Shown here piece after piece: positions 8,206 through 15,405 of a stretch of DNA of 15,405 bases. The position numbers were made by a program, and so were the translations under genes. The notes under the pieces were generated by a model. It did no database searches. It was not told the origin of the DNA and saw only the letters and a program-made list of their open reading frames with translations. The DNA lies in NCBI GenBank assembly GCA_039809405.1, contig JBDHUX010000016.1:1-15405 (forward strand), read 5' to 3'. The stretch comes from JBDHUX01 sp039809405. Lineage in GTDB: Bacteria > Patescibacteriota > Gracilibacteria > Absconditabacterales > Absconditicoccaceae. The first letter of the stretch is position 1. Each line of letters starts with the position of its first letter.

Positions 8206-11200
8206 ATGATGAAAGTATCTACTACTGTACAGGACAAGTTACTATATGGACTATCTATCAGCTCCAAAGTGCTGATGATGTTTGTGCTAGTACTAAATGG
8301 ACTATGAATATCCAACTATCTATCTACTACGACTATAAATTTTCCTATTGATGTAGATAATGGTAGTAGTATAGTTGATGTAGCTTATGCAACAGCAGAA
8401 CCATACCCTACCAACACGGCATGATTACACAAGTGGTGAGGTACTTGAGATGGTAGTTTTGTATGAGACTTTCTAAAAGTAGAAGAATCAGATGCTCTTG
8501 TAAATAAGATAATCTTAAACTTGAATCCAAGCGATACAAGTAGTTTTACTCCGGGTAATAATACTGTGACTATTTCTGATGATTTACCAGATAATGGATA
8601 TTCATATAATTCAACCGACACCGATGGTTCACCATCTTGATCAGATCCTATAAATATAACTTTTGTTTGACAGAGAGCGGTTAGTAATGTCGCCAAGAGT
8701 TGACCTATGAATCTTCAGATTATTGAAAAAAATTTAGACCCTATAGCTCCAAGTCATCCTCTGTTGTATACATTTCCTAGATATGTACCAGATGCAAATT
8801 CCTGAATTTTATATATAGTCGCTATATCATTTGAGCTTGGCGGTAGTAATACTCTTTCGTATAAATGATATGCATATAACATTACTAACTGAAATATTTC
8901 GTCTTACAACCCAGGCGCAATTATAAGTTGTCCATGATTTATAGCAGATATAGAACTATCTTTAGATCACTCTCATTTTGTATGTTCATATCGTGATGAT
9001 CCACAAGATCAGACTTTACGTTATGCTATTGATTGAAATCCTATGTGAACACTACTACGAGACTTTGATACAAGAGTATGGTTTGATAGTAATGAAAATA
9101 TAGTCCAAGGTGTTATAGATAGATATTATAACTGATCTGTTATAGTAAATAGAGAATCAAATGGCACTTATAATCATACTAATGCCAATAATGACAATGT
9201 CCATATAGTTATTAATTCAAATAGTTTTGTTTTTACTCCATGATCTCCTCCTTTGCCTTTATACTTAAATTATGATAACTCTAACTCTATAGATAGTACG
9301 TCTATATCAAATAGGTGATGATGATGATATCCTTATGTTGTATATAGTAATTCATCAAATTGATCTATATCTTTTTATCCATACTGAAGTTGATGATATT
9401 ATCAAGTTACTGGTACTATATCATCTGGATATACTCTTGGTTGATTTACTGCTACTAACGCATGGAATTATGTAGTATCAGAAAATTGCGACGGTACACC
9501 AAGTACATTGATACAACATGGTTATAATAACCTAGCATGAAATAATCCAGAGATATGATCGTTGGGTAGCAATACTCCCACTCCGTTTTGTATAACTTTT
9601 GCTGGTGATCCTGGAAATGTTACTGTATATGAAAATAGACTGACCTATGAAGCTACTATAAATGGTACAGATGATAGTAGTAATGAACCGATTCTTATTG
9701 ATGTTGTCTCTGTAACTAGCCCTAGTGGTATAGGTTATACAGATAATTTTACTTTTGTATATACTTGAGTGACTGTATTTGAAGCTGATAAATATGTACA
9801 GAGTGGTGGTGTGACATGAAGTTTTATGAGTGGATACGATATGTGAAGTGATGTGCAATTTGTTATAACTGTCACTAATACTTGAGATAAGACATGATTT
9901 GCCTTTAGTATGACTGATGCTCTTAGTTGATCTACAATAGACCGATCATCACTAAACAATTATAATCGAGATTTAGATAGTAATGACTACCTAAGTAGTA
10001 CTTGCCCTACTATAGGTGCTTATAATTCTAGCTTACCAGGTCAACTTACTCTTAATTTCGCATCATGACTTGCTGTATGAGAAACATGCAAAATCACCCT
10101 AAATGGTGTCATGACTTGATACGGCTGTTTTCAAAATACTGCCACTATACAACAGGATGGTAGTAGTAAGTTGTCTGCTTGACCTGCTACTGTGTGTAGT
10201 AGTGGACTAAATTTGGATATAGATAAGAAGATAGGTCATACAATAGTTTGAGATACTATATCTGGAGACAATAAGTTTTATATCTGAGATCAGATAGCTT
10301 TCTTGATAACTTACACCAACACTTGATCGCACGATCTAAAAGATGTACAACTGCTTGATGTATTGAGTACCAATATATTTAATTGAATGTCTCATATAAC
10401 TTGTTCTCCTTGAGTCACTTGTCCCAATTGATGACTAAATACAGATCCAAGTGGAACTACCATAACTATACCAAATATACCTACTAATTCTAGTGGTTAC
10501 ATAATCGTGACTGGTATAGTGGGTAATCTATCTAGTGGTACTATATTTAGTAATACCGTGAGTTATAAACAAACTTTGGGTACACCGCTTTCTGGTGATT
10601 TTACTGATACTGTGACGGGTATAGTTGTATGATGATGACAATGTGAACTTGATATAAGTAGTTGATCTATTATGGTTTGAGAGACTACAACTGTAAGCTG
10701 TGGAACTGGGATTAATGGGTCTATAACTAGTAGCGGTCAAATACGAAATGGTGATAATTTTGAAAATATTCACCTCCCTTTTAATTGATCTATAACTTAC
10801 ACTTGAGTGTATACTTGATACTACAATGTGACATGTACATCTTCTACATGAGCTACTTGTGGCACATGATCGTTTACAGTAGGTATCAATAGTTCTGGCG
10901 ACCTTTGTACTGTGACATGAAGTGGCGCAAGTTCTGGAGTGTCATTTAGCTGTATTGTCAATGATCCTAACTCTATAGCTACACCAATTAATTATACGGT
11001 AGATTGGGTACAGACTGGTAGTGGATCGCCTATATGATCAGACTTAGGTAGTATATCTCCATCTAGTTCACCTTTTGTATGAAACATAACGGCTAATTTT
11101 GGCTGAGAGATCAAAGATACTTACTTAGAGTGTAATTTTACATGATCTGATGGTAATGCTGGTAGTTGTGTATATAGTTTTGATATGAGTAGTTCTTCAA

Positions 11201-14200
11201 ACGGTGGTAGCAGCTCATCTTCATCTTCTAGTAGCAGCTCATCTTCATCTTCTAGTAGCAGCTCATCTTCATCTTGATGAGGCAAGAAATGAGAGTGTAA
11301 AGGTGGATGAGGTAAGTGATGTAAATGATCCAATTTCTCTTCTTGATCTACTGTTCCTTACAACATATATCAAACTAATGATTGACCTGGTGATATGTGT
11401 AATCTAGAGATAAAAGATACTCCAGCTCCTGGTATGGCTATACAAGACTGGAAAGCTACTATGGGCGGTAGTGTAGTAGCTCAAGGTAACGCAAACGGTG
11501 CCACTACTACTTATACTTTTCCATTGGATGGTGTATGTATACCAGAGTGAGGTAGACTAGATATAGATTATAATGTAAAGATAACTACAGACCAGTATGG
11601 ATGAGGATGATGAACCGGTGGTACTGGTGGCGCTATACCAAATCCTTGATGAAATCTAGAAGAGTGTACTACTGATGGTAGTGGTAATAACAATACTCCT
11701 GGTAATTATGACGATGACTCAGCTCCACAAAACAAGGCAGAAGGTAATTCTCCAGATGCAGAGAGCTGATGGGAAGCCAAGGTCAAAGCTCCTGATGTGA
11801 ATTTGAACTGTGAACCTACTATGTATGATCTAGAGCTGACCAAGACACTTGTATGATGATCTGGTGATATAGTTTATGGTAAAACTGATGGAGTACAGTT
11901 TGAGATAATTGTAAAAAATGCTTGACAAGCTACGGTGTCTGGTATAAGTATAAAAGATAAATTTGATTGATTGGTATGATTAAAGTTTGCTCCATCGTGA
12001 GGGGGTAGTGGTCTTGCTGGTGCTACATTGGTTCCCCAATACAATACCCCAGAATCATCTGGAGAGTTGACTATATTATCTTGACTTACTCTTTCATCAT
12101 GACAACAAGTATCTATAAAAGTGATTGCTACATTATCTTGATCTAATAAATTTACAAATTCTGCGCAAGTGTGTTGATATGAAGATGGTAAAGATATTGA
12201 TAGTACAGCATGCAATGGTTACGATAACGGTGAAGATGATGCTTCTGTTGTAGAGGGTAGTTCTACTACAGCTTACTTATGAGATATGATACGAAAAGAT
12301 GATAATATGGATGGTATATATCAGACATGAGAAAAAGGTATCAAAGATATGACAGTAGACCTTATTGCTTGTAATTCAGAGACTGTTTTACTGTCTACCC
12401 TCACAGACGACAATGGTCTATATTGATTTGATTATGTTGCTCCTGGTGAGTACAGGATTAGGACTGATATTTCACTGTTGAAAGGTTATACTATAACAAA
12501 GTACAATGTATGATCTGATGAGTCTATAGATAGTGATGGTAAAGAGATCAAATGAAAATATGCTGTTAGTGACTGTATAGAGTTATCTTGATGAACTATA
12601 TACAAAAACCTAGATATGTGACTAGCACTTGATCTAGCTAATTTAAGCGGTCTCACATATTTATCTATAACCAAAGAGATAGTATGAACGGGTATCACTT
12701 TGTGAAGCGGAATCTTATTTAAGATAACTTTACAAAATAACTGATTACTATGAATTACAGGACTTTCAGTCAGAGATACATTTAAATGATTATCTGGGAT
12801 AAAGATAGGCACAAGTGAAAATAATCTGACTATCTTGCCATATACAAGCGATACTAACTTGACTATATTTAGTGGTATAGCACTTGGCGGTACTGGTACA
12901 AGCGGAGATCTGTGCGTGCTACCAGAGTGTGGGACCCCTATCTGATATACCTGAGATAACAAATTCGTGTTTTACGCAGAGTCTCAGATAGTGTCATGAG
13001 CATTTGACAATTTTGTAGAGATATGTGGCTATAGTTGATCTCTTGACTTCAAATCCAAGCCTTGTAATGGTAAGAGAGGCGAATTGGATGAAGATAGTTT
13101 GAGCGGTAATGTTAGTGGTGCAAGTATATGAAATCAAGTTTGGCTCGATACCAATGATAACAATATACAGGACGCATCAGAGGCAAATAAATGAGTCGGT
13201 GGTATACCGATAAAACTCTATTATTGTAATGATAACACCTATACGACACCTATAAAAACAACTAATTCTAATCCACAGGGTAAATATTCGTTTGATTCTA
13301 TAAATCCTTGATGTTATAAAATAAGGATAGAATTAACTTGATCAACCAACAGCAAATATAAATTTGTAACCCCAAATGTTTGAACCAATGATGCTATAGA
13401 TAGTGATATGACTCCTATCGTAGCCACTCCTTATGTAGGTATAAGTGAAGATATAAATATAACTGCTGGTATGATATATCAAGATCTTGATATATGACTT
13501 ATACAACCAGTTGCTGATATATCTGTTACAAAAAATACTATATGAAGTAAACAGTATTATGCTCCATGAGATACTATAGAGTATAATATCACCGTAAGAA
13601 ATAATGGTCAGTCTACCATAAGCTCTTATTACTTTTCTGATACATTGAGTTCATGACTTACATTTGATGGTGTTCCAGCATGACAGCATATCGCCAAACC
13701 TAACGACAATACATGTGGTGACATAGCTCCTACTATATCTTCTTCATCTTTGAAGGGCACTGTATGATGAGCATCTATGCAACCAAATCAGACTTGTGTG
13801 TTTACAGTGAGGGCCAAAGTTTCACCTTCTGCATCTCCATGATTACTTACAAACACTATAGAGTTATCACAGGTAGCAGGTGAGAAAAATATCTGAAATA
13901 ATAAAGCTATCAAATCTGTAAATTGAGTACAAAGTTGCAATAACTTGACTTTGACAAAAGACTATGGCGACAATCCTCTTGCTATAAGTGGTAGTTGTAC
14001 TCTTGCCAATGCAAAAGTAAAGATAATCTGATCTAATAACTCTACTATAGTAGACAACTTATGATCCGTATTCTCTTATACACTCACTGACCCTGGTTAC
14101 TATACTGTAGAGTGTTATAATTCTAATACGACTCCTTGAACATGTATAGTCCCGGTAAAAGTAGTAGAATTTTCCCAGTGTAAATCACTCAACCTCACAG

Positions 14201-15405
14201 AAAAATCTCAATCTGTTTATGATATTAATTGTTTATGAGATTTGGCACAGTCTTATAAAATAGAAATCTACAATACTTCTACAACCATACCTACTTTACT
14301 AGATACTATAAATAGTTGATCTGTTCTAAACTATAAACTACCTTGATGAGCTAGTAAATATCTAGTTAGATGTTTAGTAAATGGAAGTGTAGATTATCAA
14401 CTTGATACATTTAACTGAGCCACTAATCAAGCTGGTAAACTAAATTGTCCTTATAGAAATAGAGTATGAACAAGTGGTATATGTGCAGTCAAATGACAAC
14501 CTACACCTTATAGTATTGATATCAATCAAATACAAAACCTAAAACTAGATGTCACACCTATAGAGTACTGTACATCAGTTGATAAAAATGGTAGTTGCGC
14601 TGATGTGTCAATATCCCCAGTATTTGTAAAAAATCGTGAAGTTTGTAATCGTGCATTAGAAGTATTCAAGCCAGATCTTACTGTATCTAAGCAATCTGAT
14701 CAGAGTAATTTCATATTGTGATCCAATGTCATCTACCGTATAACTATAACCAATCAATGATCTGGTATAGCTAGATGATGGAGAGTGGAAGATATAATGC
14801 CAGATTCTCTTAGATATGATAGCGTATCATGATTTGACAATACGGTCATACCAGAAACATCGTCTAAAGTAACCAGCGGCAATAGGTATGCATGGAGCTC
14901 TACTAGCGATATACTCCCAGGTAAATCTGTGACATTCTTCGTTGAAACAAAGATACTTACATGATCTATAACCAGTGTAACTAATTATGCAAATGTGTAT
15001 ACAACATGAGAGTCAGATTATGCAAATAATAAAACCGAATATACGCTCGGTCAGAGATGAACTGCCAGTATATGAGATTTTGTATGGTCTGATACCAATA
15101 AAAATGGTATACAAGATATATGAGAAGCTGGCGTAGACAAGGTATATGTACAACTGCTGAGATGTGATAATGGTTCCAAGGTAGATGATACATTTACCAA
15201 TGCTCTGTGATGGTATAAGATAGATGGTATAACTCCAGGTAGATATAAGATTATGTTTGAACAAAAACAGTGATATGTATTTTCACCTTATAGAGTGTTG
15301 TCTGCTGGTATAGAAAAAGATAGTGATGTGATGTCTTTTAAGACTACTACAGACTGTTTTGATATCACAGCAAATCAACAAATTACAAATATTGATGCAT
15401 GAACT
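8206..15405 (+). CDS. Giant secreted surface protein with alternating DUF11-like and SdrD_B-like domains (3' end outside window)
   Basis: With TGA = Gly this frame has no TAA/TAG over 2400 codons and runs off the right edge. The start is ATG 8206 (or the adjacent ATG 8209); an in-frame TAA at 8164 bounds it. A hydrophobic stretch at residues 22-35 acts as a signal or anchor; AYATAEP soon after could hold a cleavage site. Residues about 70-515 are an unassigned N-terminal region, Gly/Ser/Asn-rich. Then come DUF11-like domains at about 519-665 (FVITVTNTG), 669-812 (FLITYTNTG), 1206-1330 (FEIIVKNAG), 1486-1625 (FKITLQNNG), 1770-1905 (YNITVRNNG) and 2157-2284 (YRITITNQG), with SdrD_B-like domains at 1359-1474, 1639-1765 and 2287 onward. 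A Ser22 tract (1002-1023) and Gly/Lys/Cys linker split the protein. Paired cysteines recur, e.g. CGY...CNG at 1323 and 1607. It is probably a stalk-like adhesin or envelope protein; export is likely, the ligand unknown. Confidence 0.9.
11209..11274 (+). repeat. 24-bp in-frame tandem repeat encoding polyserine
   Basis: A 24-bp unit is present 2.75 times without a mismatch and encodes 22 consecutive serines (AGC, TCA, TCT and AGT codons). It is followed by a low-complexity linker rich in Gly (mostly TGA), Lys and Cys (11275-11330). Being a multiple of three, copy-number change would lengthen or shorten the serine tract without breaking the frame. It probably acts as a flexible spacer between the N-terminal and the DUF11/SdrD_B parts of the protein. 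Confidence 0.9.
12280..12627 (+). repeat. SdrD_B-like domain, copy 1 (CGA at the conserved Trp)
   Basis: The domain opens GDMIWKDDNMDGIYQTGEKG, equivalent to the family's GD.VW.D.N.NG.QD..E.G, continues with DDNGLYGFDYVAPGEYRI and DSIDSDG-type ends, and closes NLDMGLA. The opening W is CGA (12292-12294), while both other copies use TGG at this position. Several Asp/Asn in the opening are the usual calcium ligands of this fold. Confidence 0.85.
13120..13500 (+). repeat. SdrD_B-like domain, copy 2
   Basis: The domain opens IGNQVWLDTNDNNIQDASEA (Trp = TGG, 13141-13143), continues with PQGKYSFDSINPGCYKIRI, NDAIDSDM and closes YQDLDIGL. The D.N.N..QD..E loop fits calcium binding. It is followed directly by a DUF11-like domain. 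Confidence 0.88.
15064..15405 (+). repeat. SdrD_B-like domain, copy 3 (cut by window edge)
   Basis: The domain opens IGDFVWSDTNKNGIQDIGEA (Trp = TGG, 15085-15087), the closest of the three to the family consensus, and continues with GWYKIDGITPGRYKI and EKDSDVM. The window ends before the expected closing D.GL strand, so more of the protein lies to the right. Confidence 0.85.

Noticed and set aside
8385..8696. Minus-strand 103-codon frame and the similar ones at 9532-9858, 11874-12215 and 12486-12962
   Set aside because: They are antisense to the continuous giant-protein frame and show low-complexity composition without recognisable domains.
11209..11274. CRISPR-like direct repeats
   Set aside because: The 24-bp units are contiguous without spacers, in frame and encode serine; it is a coding minisatellite.
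1..15405. Widespread frame breakage: pseudogenes or a decayed region under the standard code
   Set aside because: All breaks are TGA codons; TAA and TAG are absent inside the seven frames, and conserved motifs read straight through, so this is recoding, not decay.

Overview
The window reads as a bacterial genome fragment from the Absconditabacteria (SR1)/Gracilibacteria part of the Patescibacteria (CPR), because UGA is a sense codon for glycine (translation table 25). Under the standard code almost every gene appears shattered. With TGA = Gly the window resolves into seven long, tightly packed coding sequences with textbook motifs: a P-loop whose glycines are TGA, a Rossmann GxGxxG with TGA glycines, and a run of four TGA codons. 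The DNA is AT-rich, and TGA is used heavily alongside GGT/GGA.

A second recoding is visible. CGA, and apparently CGG, sit where protein families carry conserved tryptophan, while CGT, AGA and AGG sit at conserved arginines. This supports CGA/CGG = Trp on top of UGA = Gly. I write W for these codons below. From memory, such a reassignment has been proposed computationally for some Absconditabacterales; I could not check this.

Layout. (1) 4-4556, plus strand: a polytopic GT39-like glycosyltransferase, an FAD amine-oxidoreductase/UDP-galactopyranose-mutase-like protein, and an ICMT/phospholipid-methyltransferase-like membrane protein; they look like a small envelope lipid/glycan modification set. 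(2) 4618-7675, minus strand: a small T4SS-pilin-like membrane protein, a larger membrane protein built from three repeats of the same kind of module (joined TAG-ATG), then a PilB/GspE assembly ATPase; this looks like a surface-machine operon. (3) 7676-8205: a non-coding divergent region with hairpins and TTGTC/GACAA dyads. (4) 8206 to the right edge, plus strand: one giant exported protein, at least 2400 codons and still open, with alternating DUF11-like and SdrD_B-like domains, a 22-residue polyserine tract encoded by a 24-bp tandem repeat, and a Gly/Lys/Cys linker. It is probably a cell-surface adhesin.

Together the genes suggest the cell-surface and attachment functions of a host-dependent (epibiotic or predatory) CPR cell; that lifestyle is inferred from the lineage, not from the sequence. 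No rRNA, tRNA, CRISPR or insertion sequence was found.
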